From Clostridium beijerinckii (lineage in GTDB: Bacteria; Bacillota; Clostridia; Clostridiales; Clostridiaceae): DNA of 64,000 nt. Where the stretch lies: NCBI RefSeq assembly GCF_018223745.1, contig NZ_CP073653.1, forward strand, positions 5,382,001-5,446,000, in the 5' to 3' direction. How positions within the stretch are numbered: position 1 is the stretch's first letter; each line of letters begins with the position of its first letter. This document shows, one piece after another, positions 38,603-47,266 of this stretch. The notes beneath the pieces were generated by a model. It saw nothing but the letters and a program-made list of their open reading frames with translations, did not search any database and was not told where the DNA came from. The translations under genes and the position numbers were made by a program.

Positions 38603-39889
38603 TTAATTAAAAAACTCAGTAAATGCTTTAATTGTATATTCATTATCCTTTACAGTAGCTAATTCTCTTATTGAATGCATACTTAGTAGTGGCGCTCCCA
38701 TATCTATTACTGGTATATTTAATTTTGATGCAGTAATAGGTCCAATGGTTGTTCCCCCTCTTAAATCTGATCTATTTACAAATACTTGGCATGGAACTTC
38801 AGTTTTTTCACAGATTCCTTTGAAGACAGCACTTGCATAACTATCAGTTGAATAACTTCCACCTGCTGCAATTTTAAGTACAGGCCCTTTTCCAAGCATA
38901 GGCTTATTTGTAGGATCACATTTTTCAACATAGTTTGGATGTATTGCATGAGCTAAGTCTGCTGATATCATTATTGAGTTGCTTAATGCTCTCTTGAAAC
39001 TTTCTCTATCTTTTTCAAGACCCAAAGTTATTCTCTCTAAAATATTTTCTAAAATTGATGAATTTGCACCTTGGGATGTTAAGCTTCCTATTTCCTCATT
39101 ATCTAAAGCTACTAATACCTTCGTTGCTTTAATTTCATTACTGCTTATTAAAGCTTTTAATCCTGCAAATACCATCCATAAATCATCTAGTCTTCCGCAT
39201 GATATAAATTCATCATTTAAGCCAATTAGCATACCTTCTGCATACTCATATAAAAACAAATCGAAATCTAATATATCGCTAGAATCTACCTTTAAAGTTT
39301 CTGCTATTAAATTAATTAAATAATTATCCTTTTCTAGCTTATCTTCAACTATTGTAAGCATTGGTAAAGTATCTTTTTGCTTATTATATTCATAGCCCTC
39401 ATTCACGCTTCTATTCATATGTATTGCTAAGTTAGGAATAATTAAGATTGGCTTATTTACATCCAATAATTCAACTCTTGGACTGAATGGATTTTCTCCT
39501 TTTAAAGTTACTCTTCCTGCTACGCTTAAAGGTCTATCAAACCAAGTACTTAGTATTGGCCCTCCATATACTTCAGTATTTAATTTCACATAATGTCCTT
39601 CAACTTTCATTTCTGGATTTGGCTTTATTCTAAATCCTGGTGAATCAGTATGTGCTCCTATTAATCTGAACCCATCTTTTTCAATATCACCATTTCCTAT
39701 TTCAAAGGCAATTAATGCAGAGTTATTTTTTATAATATAGTGTTTACTACCTTTTTTTAACTCCCATTTATCTTCTTCTTTAATTTCTGTATAACCTTGC
39801 TTATCTAAGATATTTTTAATTTCATAAGTACTTTGAAAAGCCGTCTTACCCTTATTTATAAAATCTAATAATTCTTGCGCATTATTCAT
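38603..39889 (-). CDS. M18-family aspartyl aminopeptidase
   Basis: 428-residue zinc aminopeptidase of the M18 family, removing N-terminal (mainly acidic) residues from peptides in the cytoplasm. Family metal and catalytic motifs are intact: GAHTDSPG near the N-terminus, LDNEEIGS in the middle (second metal Glu/catalytic Glu), DLAHAIHPNY, SDLRGGTTIGP and the C-terminal MGAPLLSMHSIREL with a metal His. The start MNNAQELLDF at 39889 is preferred over the frame's earlier codon, since AGGGAGAG lies eleven bases before it and the extra 16 residues have no family counterpart. Monocistronic. Confidence 0.92.
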   Translation of the reverse strand: MNNAQELLDFINKGKTAFQSTYEIKNILDKQGYTEIKEEDKWELKKGSKHYIIKNNSALIAFEIGNGDIEKDGFRLIGAHTDSPGFRIKPNPEMKVEGHYVKLNTEVYGGPILSTWFDRPLSVAGRVTLKGENPFSPRVELLDVNKPILIIPNLAIHMNRSVNEGYEYNKQKDTLPMLTIVEDKLEKDNYLINLIAETLKVDSSDILDFDLFLYEYAEGMLIGLNDEFISCGRLDDLWMVFAGLKALISSNEIKATKVLVALDNEEIGSLTSQGANSSILENILERITLGLEKDRESFKRALSNSIMISADLAHAIHPNYVEKCDPTNKPMLGKGPVLKIAAGGSYSTDSYASAVFKGICEKTEVPCQVFVNRSDLRGGTTIGPITASKLNIPVIDMGAPLLSMHSIRELATVKDNEYTIKAFTEFFN

Positions 39890-40037
39890 ATAGTTATTAT
39901 CTCTCCCTACATAAATTAAATTTTTCTCGTAAAACATTAAACAATATTAAATTCACTTTTAATATTATATACCTTTTTAGAAAATAATGCATATTTTATA
40001 TGTGTGATTATCTAGAAAATTTTATATTAGATAATAC

Positions 40038-41093
40038 CTACATAGTAAATGCCATAACTACTTTTTCATCTTTTCCAAGCGTCACATCTCCTGAACAAAG
40101 TTCAACTATTTCTTCATCATCGTCACTTAAATTTATCTCGTTAATGTCGCTTTTATTATTGGATTTTTTTCTGCCCTTACTATTCTTCTTTTTCACATAG
40201 ATTGGTATGCTTGACTGTGCATTATTTTCGCAGGAATTTTTTTCTGTTTCTAAGCTGATATTCATATTGGCATCGTTATTGTCATAAATGCTATTGCTAT
40301 CTATCACATCTGCATTTCTAGTATTATCTATATAGTCTATGTTTTCATTATTATCTTTATTATTAGTAGAATCTATACTAGCATTTATAGTATCACTATT
40401 CTGAGTTCTTTCAGCAATTATGATATTACTATTATTTTTATTACTATTTGCAAAGCTTTCATTTTCTGCATTACCTTTAGTCACAAATTCAGAATCTATG
40501 CTAGTAGAATTTTCATTATATTTATTACAACTGTTAATATTATTATCATCATTATTGTTTTCATTTATCTCTTCCTTTGTAATCATAGTACTCTTATCTT
40601 CGATTTTAGCAGTTTTATTTCTAACAATTTCATCAATACTTTTATATCCACTACTTTTTGAATTAACACCCATTAGATTTTCTCTATCTTTAATTTTAGG
40701 CTCATCCATTTTGTGACTAGAATCATTTTCTTTTACTACATTATCTTTAATTTCAGTACTCTTATTTATTTTAATATTTTGATGCTTAGCAAAATTCTTT
40801 ACTTTATAGATTTTATCTTCAGTAAACTCAATCATTTCTAAATCCATTAAAACCTTCATAGCTAATTTCACTCGTTCAATATCTCTATTAAATTCTATAG
40901 CGATGGTTTCCATTGTGTATGGAATATTTCTAGACAAAAATAATTCTCCTTCTAAATTTACCTTACCAGCTAAAACAATAAGTCTAATCCAAATATACTG
41001 AATAAGATCTCTTTCATTCATTGTATCTATTATTTTAGATTTAGTATCATCATACATATCAACTCTTAATTTAACAAATTTTCTTTCTTTCAT
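40038..41093 (-). CDS. Phage replisome organizer N-terminal domain protein with Asn/Asp-rich tail
   Basis: 351 residues. The first about 120 (KFVKLRVDMYDDTKSKIIDT, DLIQYIWIRLIVLAGKVN, LFLSRNIPYTMETIA, KVLMDLEMIEF) match the winged-helix-like N-terminal domain of phage replisome organizer/DnaD-related proteins. The rest is low-complexity, rich in Asn, Asp, Ser and Ile (NENNNDDNNINS, DNNDANMN), followed by a Lys-rich patch (KKKNSKGRKKSNNK) and a short acidic end. ATG 41093 is used because GGGAGAG lies nine bases upstream, while the earlier GTG overlaps it. No phage genes are nearby, so it is either a domesticated fragment or a chromosomal relative. A DNA-binding role is inferred. Confidence 0.7.
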   Translation of the reverse strand: MKERKFVKLRVDMYDDTKSKIIDTMNERDLIQYIWIRLIVLAGKVNLEGELFLSRNIPYTMETIAIEFNRDIERVKLAMKVLMDLEMIEFTEDKIYKVKNFAKHQNIKINKSTEIKDNVVKENDSSHKMDEPKIKDRENLMGVNSKSSGYKSIDEIVRNKTAKIEDKSTMITKEEINENNNDDNNINSCNKYNENSTSIDSEFVTKGNAENESFANSNKNNSNIIIAERTQNSDTINASIDSTNNKDNNENIDYIDNTRNADVIDSNSIYDNNDANMNISLETEKNSCENNAQSSIPIYVKKKNSKGRKKSNNKSDINEINLSDDDEEIVELCSGDVTLGKDEKVVMAFTM

Positions 41094-41247
41094 CTTTAAC
41101 ACTCTCCCATTTAAATTAGTCTTCTATATGGAATATATGTATAAAAATGAACAATTACATAATTTCTCTAAAATTTTTTATATTTTTTTAGAAATAATTT
41201 TATTCCATGGGTAAAATACATCTAAATTTTAATTTGGATCTAATTCA

Positions 41248-41528
41248 TATAGATAAACAATATATAACTTAGACTTATGCAATAACCTGCCGAAAGTAAA
41301 AACATTGTTATTTCACAGGGCTATGAAAATTTCGCTGAAAGTACTAAATTGCAGGTTGCACTACTAATGCTTGCTCCCAATTTCATTGTGACAAGCATTA
41401 GTTGAACAACCTACAATTAAGAGCTTTTAACAGCTCATTTTCAATGCCTGCTGCATAAAAATGTTTCTACTTTCTAATATGGTATTTACTGCAAAGTATA
41501 AATCAAATTCTTAAGTTGTTTATCTATA
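41248..41528 (+). repeat. Long palindromic element, type 2 (copy at 41.2-41.5 kb)
   Basis: TATAGATAAACAA at the left end is inverted as TTGTTTATCTATA at the right. Within are CCTGCCGAAA, GCTATGAAAATTTCGCTGAAAG, GCAGGTTGCA, a turn with AATGCTTG/CAAGCATT, CAACCT and AGCTCATTTTCAATGCC. It matches 12824-13097 in the same orientation. Its right end shares the junction TATCTATATAGATA with the adjoining type 1 element. Confidence 0.85.
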
Positions 41529-41818
41529 TAGATAACCCAACTAAGACCTTAACTTATGTATATAACTCGCCGAAATGAATAATATACTTTTGTTCCAGTT
41601 TCTAGGTAATTCTGATGGGTGATTCTAAGGCTATAAAGTTGCACCCAAAGTTCTAGCCTCAAAGAACAAGCTTTGAACTAGCACATTTGGAACAACTTAT
41701 AGCCAAAGAATCAAATCCATCAAAATTACCAATGAAACATTCCACAAAAGTATATTACCCATTTCTATTTGGGATATATTTCATAGTATAAATCCAGCTT
41801 ATAATTGGCTTATCTATA
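41527..41818 (+). repeat. Long palindromic element, type 1 (reference copy, 292 bp)
   Basis: Terminal inverted repeats TATAGATAACCCAA (41527-41540) and TTGGCTTATCTATA (41805-41818). The halves are inverted copies of each other: AATATACTTTTGTTCCAGTTTC near the left against GAAACATTCCACAAAAGTATATT near the right, meeting at AAGAACAAGCTTTGAAC. The entire element folds into one long imperfect hairpin. It has no coding capacity. Copies: 45531-45825 inverted, 13193-13480 inverted and degenerate, 16023-16151 deleted. Confidence 0.9.
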
Positions 41819-42066
41819 AAATAGTTTGATGCAGTAAAATGGTAGACAAAAAAATTCTTACGCATCTGCCTCGTAAAATATATATTTCTGACATTTCCAA
41901 TAATTATCTATAAATTTAACTTTTTATAATTTCTTTGTAAAGAACGAAAATAAACGCCCGAATTTATAATATCCAAGCGTTCATTAATATATTGCTTATT
42001 TATATGAATTATTTTATAAATCTAAATTAAATATTATTTATCTATACTTAAAATACACACTAAAAC
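41819..42066. other. Downstream region of dapA
   Basis: About 250 bp. A weak hairpin AACGCCCGAA...CAAGCGTT at about 41950-41983 may terminate dapA. Nothing else was recognised. Confidence 0.35.
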
Positions 42067-42951
42067 TTATATAAGATTATTTTTAGCAAGTTCTTCACGT
42101 AATTTTTCTAGATTCTTGCCTTCCATTGGGAATAATGGCATTCTAAGTGGTCCTACGTTATATCCCATAATTCCTAATGCAGTCTTTACTGGAATTGGGT
42201 TTACTTCTATAAATAACGTATTTATAAGATCTAAATATTTTGTTTGAAGGTTACAGCTTTCTTCTACTTTTCCTTCAAAATATAAACTACAAATTTCATG
42301 CGACTCTTTTGGCATAATATTTGAAAAGACTGAAATAACGCCTTTTCCCCCAAGTGATAATATCGGAACTATTTGATCATCATTTCCAGAATATATATTA
42401 AGTTCATCTTTGCATATCGCTTTTATCTTTGCAATCGCTGAAAGATCCCCACTAGCTTCTTTTGTTGCAACTATACGTGGATGCTTAGCTAATTCTGCAT
42501 ATGTTTCAGGTGCTATATTAACTCCTGTTCTTGATGGTACATTATATAGAATTATTGGGATATTAACTCTATCCGCAATATAATTGTAATGTTTTATTAA
42601 ACCAGTTTGAGTAGTTTTATTGTAATATGGTGTTACTAATAAAAGTGCATCTGCACCAACGCTTTCAGCGTATTTTGATAATTCAACAGCATAAACTGTA
42701 TCATTAGACCCTGTGCCCGCAATAACTGGTACTCTTTTATTTACATATTCTACTGTAAATCTAATAACTTCCCTGTGTTCTTCATCAGTCATAGTTGAAG
42801 ACTCACCTGTAGTTCCTGCAATTACAATTGCATCTGTACCATTCTCTATATTAAAATCAATTAGTTTTTTTAATTCAGAGAAATTAATTCCATCTTCTGT
42901 AAAAGGTGTAACAATTGCAACTGCTGCACCAGTAAATATAATATCCTTCAT
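42067..42951 (-). CDS. dapA: 4-hydroxy-tetrahydrodipicolinate synthase
   Basis: 294 residues, cytoplasmic TIM-barrel enzyme condensing pyruvate with aspartate semialdehyde, the first committed step to diaminopimelate and lysine. Motifs seen: GTTGESSTM (substrate-binding Thr pair), LLVTPYYNKTTQTG, YNVPSRTG with the catalytic Tyr, and ATKEASGDL with the Schiff-base Lys, then YSGNDDQIVPILSLGGKGVISV. The length is typical. GAGGGGG lies eight bases before the ATG. It is monocistronic, far from lysA (56395), and no lysine riboswitch was seen in its leader. A promoter is visible at 42984-43012. Confidence 0.95.
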   Translation of the reverse strand: MKDIIFTGAAVAIVTPFTEDGINFSELKKLIDFNIENGTDAIVIAGTTGESSTMTDEEHREVIRFTVEYVNKRVPVIAGTGSNDTVYAVELSKYAESVGADALLLVTPYYNKTTQTGLIKHYNYIADRVNIPIILYNVPSRTGVNIAPETYAELAKHPRIVATKEASGDLSAIAKIKAICKDELNIYSGNDDQIVPILSLGGKGVISVFSNIMPKESHEICSLYFEGKVEESCNLQTKYLDLINTLFIEVNPIPVKTALGIMGYNVGPLRMPLFPMEGKNLEKLREELAKNNLI

Positions 42952-42983
42952 AAAAATTGCCCCCTCGAATATTTTCTATATAA

Positions 42984-43012
42984 ATTATAACACAGTAAAG
43001 TGCTACTATAAA
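42984..43012 (-). promoter_or_regulatory. Probable dapA promoter
   Basis: A perfect TATAAT (-10) on the minus strand with TTTATA 17 bp upstream as -35 (four of six consensus bases). It lies about 33 bp before the start codon. Confidence 0.6.
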
Positions 43013-43157
43013 CTTAGAATATATTTAAAATATGAAATATATATTTATTAGTGTTAGATTGCTTAACTTCTGGTAAAAAAATACTTGCTTAACTAAAAAT
43101 ATTTAATATAATAGATGTAATGCTTATTGGTAATTTCTTATGATTGGAGTGTATTTC

Positions 43158-44333
43158 ATGTTTTTTGAACTTATAGTTAATAAATTTGTTAAGGATAATT
43201 CTAATGTTAAAGATGACACAGTTAGAAATTCTTACGGTGTTCTTGGCGGTATCATAGGTATTGTAGTAAATATTATTTTATTTATAATAAAACTTTCTGT
43301 TGGAGTAATAGTTTCGAGTATAGCTATAATGGCTGATGCTTTTAATAACCTTTCTGATGCAGCCTCCTCTTTAATTACTATTTTAGGTTTTAAACTTTCA
43401 AATAAACCAGCTGATAGAGAACATCCCTTTGGTCATGGGCGGATAGAATATCTTTCAGCACTTATTGTTGCCTTCATGGTAATGTTAGTTGGTCTGCAAT
43501 TTATAAAATCTTCATTTGAAAGAATAGTTAATCCATCACCAGTTGCTTTCGAGTTAGTTTCATTTATTCTGCTTATAGTATCAATATTTTTTAAGATTTG
43601 GCTTTCTAAATTTAATAAATTTATTGGTGAAAAGATTAATTCCTCTGCTCTAAAAGCTGCTTCTACAGATGCTCTAGGGGATGTATTTACCACTACTTGT
43701 GTGGCTATTTCATTTTTAGCTTCAAAATTCACTTCTTTCCCTATAGACGGATATATAGGAATGTTTGTTGCATTATTCATTGTTTATGCCGGTTTCAATT
43801 TAGTTAAAGATACTATAAATCCACTTTTAGGAGAAGCGCCAGATCCAGAACTTGTTGAATCCATAGAAAGAATGGTTTTGTCTTACGATAACATCCTCGG
43901 CTCACATGATTTAATAGTTCACAATTATGGTCCTGGTAAATGTATGGCATCTATTCATGCTGAAATTCCTGGAAATATTAACGTTGTAGATATTCACGAA
44001 GTAATTGATAAAGCTGAAAGAGAAATTTCAAAAGCACTTAAGATTTACTTAGTTATTCACATCGATCCTATCTGCATTATTGAAGGCGAAGTCAAAGAAG
44101 CTTATGATGAAATTCTATCCATAATTGAAAAATATGATTATATAGAGTCAATACATGATTTTAGAGTAGTCGGTGAAGGTGATATTAAGAACTTAATTTT
44201 TGACGTTGTTATTGAACCATCAAAAAAACTTTCTATAACTGATACTGAACTTATAAATATAATATCTGAAGGAGTAAAGAAATATCATCCTTCTTATAAC
44301 TGTGTCATTACTATAGACAAACACTACACATAA
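43158..44333 (+). CDS. Cation diffusion facilitator exporter, MntE-like (probable Mn2+)
   Basis: 391-residue CDF transporter with six predicted helices (about residues 25-210) and a cytoplasmic C-terminal ferredoxin-like domain extended by a second repeat-like segment (SIIEKYDYIESIHDFRVV). The TM2 site reads NNLSD and the TM5 site DALGD, giving an Asn-Asp/Asp-Asp metal site. This is the arrangement described for pneumococcal MntE rather than the His-containing zinc site, so manganese export by proton antiport is inferred. The start at 43158 (MFFELIV) is preferred to the ATG at 43140 because TTGGAG lies eight bases before it. Monocistronic, closed by a strong terminator. Confidence 0.88.
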   Translation: MFFELIVNKFVKDNSNVKDDTVRNSYGVLGGIIGIVVNIILFIIKLSVGVIVSSIAIMADAFNNLSDAASSLITILGFKLSNKPADREHPFGHGRIEYLSALIVAFMVMLVGLQFIKSSFERIVNPSPVAFELVSFILLIVSIFFKIWLSKFNKFIGEKINSSALKAASTDALGDVFTTTCVAISFLASKFTSFPIDGYIGMFVALFIVYAGFNLVKDTINPLLGEAPDPELVESIERMVLSYDNILGSHDLIVHNYGPGKCMASIHAEIPGNINVVDIHEVIDKAEREISKALKIYLVIHIDPICIIEGEVKEAYDEILSIIEKYDYIESIHDFRVVGEGDIKNLIFDVVIEPSKKLSITDTELINIISEGVKKYHPSYNCVITIDKHYT

Positions 44334-44337
44334 AAAT

Positions 44338-44396
44338 ACAGCCGTTATTTCAAACCAAGAAACTTCTAGTTTGAAATAATGGCTGTACTTTTTCTA
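44338..44396 (+). terminator. Terminator of the CDF gene
   Basis: ACAGCCGTTATTTCAAAC / GTTTGAAATAATGGCTGT is an 18-bp stem with one mismatch, followed by ACTTTTTC. It starts right after the stop codon. Confidence 0.9.
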
Positions 44397-44546
44397 TATC
44401 GCTGCATCCCATTTAATACATATTCTTATCCTTAAAACTATAAGTATAAATAAAGCTAAAACTCCACCTAAATTTTTTCAATTCATTATTCCTTTTTACC
44501 CTATCCTATTTGCTGTCCTTCTCATTGTTAATTGGATAAATTTGTG

Positions 44547-44585
44547 ATATCCTTTTAGTATTAAGTGCTATTAAAAGGAGGATAT
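44547..44585 (+). promoter_or_regulatory. Leader hairpin enclosing the ribosome binding site
   Basis: ATATCCTTTTA (44547-44557) can pair with TAAAAGGAGGATAT (about 44572-44585), leaving a 3-nt bulge. The right arm contains the AAAGGAGG site of the zinc-ribbon gene, so the site would be hidden when folded. A translational switch or thermometer-like role is inferred only. Confidence 0.45.
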
Positions 44586-44589
44586 AATT

Positions 44590-45396
44590 TTGAAATGTCC
44601 ACATTGTTCAGAAGAACTAGGAATAAATGATGTGTGTATAAATCCTATGTGTTCTTATTTCGGTAATACGATTAAAAATACTGAAAAAACTAATATAGAT
44701 TATACTGAAGAAAACTTAAATAGTAGAGTTAATGCTGATATTAAAGTAGATCATGTTGAAAACAACTCCAAATCTAATGATAACTTTAATCAAACAAAAG
44801 TCTATCATAATAGAAATGACTATTATAATAATCAGAATACAAACAAATTTAAAAATATATATTCTATTCCTTACAATAAAAGCAACAATATTTCTCGAGA
44901 CGAACTAGCTATCTTTATTGGTAATAATAGCGGTTTCTATATTAAGCACCTCAACAAATATAACGATAAACATAAATTTTTATCTTGGAACTGGCCATGT
45001 TTTTTCTTCGGTTACTATTGGTTATTATACAGAAAACTTTATATTCCAGGAGCTGCTTTGATACTCTTAACCTTAGTATCTTCAGCGATTTTTCCAAAGG
45101 GAATACACTTATCTTTGCTACTACTCATAAGAATTATATTAACTTTATATGCAAATTTTATTTATCTTAACAATTGCGAACGTAAGATTAAAGACTTCAA
45201 AATGAATGTTATCAATATACAAAATCTCAGCAATACTGAATATATAAATAAATTACGTAAAAAAGGCGGAGTTAATTTAGCCGCACCATTAATTGTATTA
45301 GCTCTCCATATTATGTTTATAGTAATTTCACTTGGCATTTGGCTTTCAACTAGGATTACACCACATAAATTTTCTTCTCCTTCGTACTACTTTTAG
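44590..45396 (+). CDS. Zinc-ribbon and DUF2628 membrane protein
   Basis: 268 residues with a TTG start eight bases after AAAGGAGG. The N-terminus is a zinc ribbon (MKCPHCSEELGINDVCINPMC, four cysteines). A polar Asn-rich linker (about 28-100; NRNDYYNNQNTN) follows. The C-terminal half is a DUF2628-type membrane region: FLSWNWPCFFFGYYWLLYRK, then two or three hydrophobic helices (IPGAALILLTLVSS, LLLLIRIILTLYANF) and a final helix (APLIVLALHIMFIVISLGIWL). Function unknown; such proteins are small membrane components of unassigned role. A leader hairpin may mask the ribosome binding site. Monocistronic. Confidence 0.78.
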   Translation: MKCPHCSEELGINDVCINPMCSYFGNTIKNTEKTNIDYTEENLNSRVNADIKVDHVENNSKSNDNFNQTKVYHNRNDYYNNQNTNKFKNIYSIPYNKSNNISRDELAIFIGNNSGFYIKHLNKYNDKHKFLSWNWPCFFFGYYWLLYRKLYIPGAALILLTLVSSAIFPKGIHLSLLLLIRIILTLYANFIYLNNCERKIKDFKMNVINIQNLSNTEYINKLRKKGGVNLAAPLIVLALHIMFIVISLGIWLSTRITPHKFSSPSYYF

Positions 45397-45409
45397 CTTG
45401 TTAAACTAA

Positions 45410-45534
45410 AAGTTCGAATACGTTAAGGCTAATACAGCCTTATGCTTAAAACCTTTAGCGAAATTTTCATAAGTTTCCCAAATAATAATTCTTATAATTT
45501 CGGTAAATTCCTACTCTTAGTTAGGGTATCTATA
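45410..45534 (-). repeat. Remnant of a type 2 palindromic element
   Basis: AAACCTTTAGCGAAATTTTCATAAG near 45450 and TTATAATTTCGGTAAA near 45492 match the inverted half of the type 2 elements. The end reads GGGTATCTATA and adjoins the type 1 copy. This repeats the type 2 / type 1 composite seen at 12.8 and 41.2 kb. Confidence 0.65.
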
Positions 45535-45825
45535 GATAGCGCAATCATAAACTATAATACTTAGACTATGAAATATCTTCTAACCAGAAATGAGTGATAT
45601 ACTTTTGTGGAATGTTTCATTGGTAATTTTGATGGATGTGATTCTTTGACTATAAGTTGTTCCAAATGTGCTAGTTCAAAGCTTGTTCTTTGAGGCTAGC
45701 ACTTTGGGTGCAACTTTATAGCCTTAGAATCACCCATCAGAATTACCTAGAAACTGGAACAAAAGTATATTATTCATTTCGGTGAGCTATACGCATAAGT
45801 ATGGATTATAATTAGTTTATCTATA
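45531..45825 (-). repeat. Long palindromic element, type 1 (inverted copy at 45.5 kb)
   Basis: Reverse complement of the 41527-41818 element with high identity, including the central AAAGCTTGTTCTTTGAGGC turn and CTAGAAACTGGAACAAAAGTATATT near the right end. The ends are TATAGATAGC and AGTTTATCTATA. It lies between the zinc-ribbon gene and the ABC transporter terminator. Confidence 0.9.
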
Positions 45826-45835
45826 TTAAAATTTT

Positions 45836-45883
45836 AGGCGTTCACCATAATAACTAATAAAAATAGTTATTTGGTGAACGCCT
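45836..45883 (-). terminator. Terminator of the amino-acid ABC transporter operon
   Basis: AGGCGTTCACCATAATAACTA / TAGTTATTTGGTGAACGCCT, a stem of about 20 bp with one bulge, 15 bp beyond the stop at 45898, followed on the minus strand by AAAATTTT. Confidence 0.85.
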
Positions 45884-45897
45884 TGTTGTATAGTTAA

Positions 45898-46620
45898 TTA
45901 TAAAACTTTAGATAAAAAGTCTATTGTACGTGGGTTTTTAGGATTCTTAAATACTTCCTCTGGAGTCCCAGATTCTAATATTTTTCCTTCATCCATAAAT
46001 AATATTCTATCTCCAACTTCTCTTGCAAATCCCATTTCGTGTGTAACAACTACCATTGTCATACCTTCCTTTGCAAGATCTTTCATAACATTTAGAACTT
46101 CTCCAACCATTTCAGGATCTAAAGCAGATGTTGGTTCATCGAATAACATAACATCTGGCTGCATAGCTAAAGCTCTAGCTATTGCAATTCTTTGCTTTTG
46201 TCCACCTGATAATGATGATGGGTAAGCATTTATTTTATCTATCAAACCAACCTTATTTAATAAGCTTTCTGCTATATTTTTAGCTTCATCTTTAGAAATT
46301 CCTTTTACTTTAATAGGAGCTAAACATATATTTTCACAGACTGTTTTATGAGGAAATAAATTAAATTGTTGGAATACCATCCCCATTTTTTCTCTCATCT
46401 TATCTATATTAGTTGCCTTTGATGTTATATCCTTATCTTCAAAAGTGATTTGTCCAGATGTAGGAGTTTCCAATAAGTTAAGACATCTTAAAAATGTACT
46501 TTTTCCTGATCCAGAAGGTCCAATTACAACTACAACTTCACCTTTACTGATATGCTCATCTATTCCTTTTAACACCTTATTTTTTCCAAAGCTTTTATGT
46601 AAATCTTTAACGTATATCAC
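45898..46620 (-). CDS. Polar amino-acid ABC transporter ATPase
   Basis: 240-residue ATPase powering amino-acid import, GlnQ/ArtP type. It has Walker [11 protein letters not shown]-loop FQQFNLFPH, signature LSGGQKQR, Walker [12 protein letters not shown] and switch His VVTHEMGFA. Family-typical length. GTG start with AGGAGGATG upstream, inside the end of the permease gene: the two overlap by 14 bp, so translation is coupled. It is the last gene of a unit with the permease (46607) and the binding protein (48026). Substrate specificity cannot be read from the ATPase. Confidence 0.95.
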   Translation of the reverse strand: MIYVKDLHKSFGKNKVLKGIDEHISKGEVVVVIGPSGSGKSTFLRCLNLLETPTSGQITFEDKDITSKATNIDKMREKMGMVFQQFNLFPHKTVCENICLAPIKVKGISKDEAKNIAESLLNKVGLIDKINAYPSSLSGGQKQRIAIARALAMQPDVMLFDEPTSALDPEMVGEVLNVMKDLAKEGMTMVVVTHEMGFAREVGDRILFMDEGKILESGTPEEVFKNPKNPRTIDFLSKVL

Positions 46621-47266
46621 TTGCTTTCATCCTCCTTTCAACATAACCTAAACATCTTGTCAAAGTGAAAGTTAAAACAAAGTAAACTACTGCTGCTACA
46701 ATTATTGGTTCTAACCCTAAAGCTGTATTTCCTCTTACAATACTTGCATTGTACATAAGTTCTGCAACACCTATAACAGAAACCATTGATGATTCTTTTA
46801 TTACAGAAATAAATTCATTTCCAAGAGCAGGTAATATATTCTTAAATGCTTGTGGAATTATAACATGAACCATTGCTAACCCTTGATTCATTCCTAAACT
46901 TCTAGCTGCTTCCATTTGACCTTTGTCCACTGCTTCGATTCCAGCTCTTATTATTTCAGATATATATGCTGCTGAGTTTAATGCTAAAGCTATTGATCCA
47001 ACAGTCATATCAGGCATATCTATTCCTATAAGCTTAGGTAATCCTATATAGATTATATAGATTTGAACTAGAAGTGGAGTACCTCTTACAAATTCTACAT
47101 AAGCTGCTGCTATATAGCTTATTGGTTTAAATTTTGAACGCCTTAAAAGAGTTAATGCAAGACCCAAGATTGTACCAAATAGCACTGCAAAAAATGCTAA
47201 TACAATAGTGATTTCTGCACCTTTTAAATAATATTCAGAGTATTTTCCTAAAAATGTAAAATTCAA
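46607..47266 (-). CDS. Polar amino-acid ABC transporter permease
   Basis: 219-residue inner-membrane permease of the HisM/GlnP type. It has about five hydrophobic helices, the [19 protein letters not shown] segment, and the EAA loop [25 protein letters not shown], which contacts the ATPase. TTG start, with GGAGGG six bases upstream. The 3' end overlaps the ATPase gene. Only one permease is present, so a homodimer is expected. It is separated from the binding-protein gene by an unusually long 759-bp gap. Confidence 0.93.
   Translation of the reverse strand: MNFTFLGKYSEYYLKGAEITIVLAFFAVLFGTILGLALTLLRRSKFKPISYIAAAYVEFVRGTPLLVQIYIIYIGLPKLIGIDMPDMTVGSIALALNSAAYISEIIRAGIEAVDKGQMEAARSLGMNQGLAMVHVIIPQAFKNILPALGNEFISVIKESSMVSVIGVAELMYNASIVRGNTALGLEPIIVAAVVYFVLTFTLTRCLGYVERRMKASDIR

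Noticed and set aside
42952-43157. Lysine riboswitch upstream of dapA
   Set aside because: Only about 30 bases lie between the promoter and the start; no L-box motifs are present.
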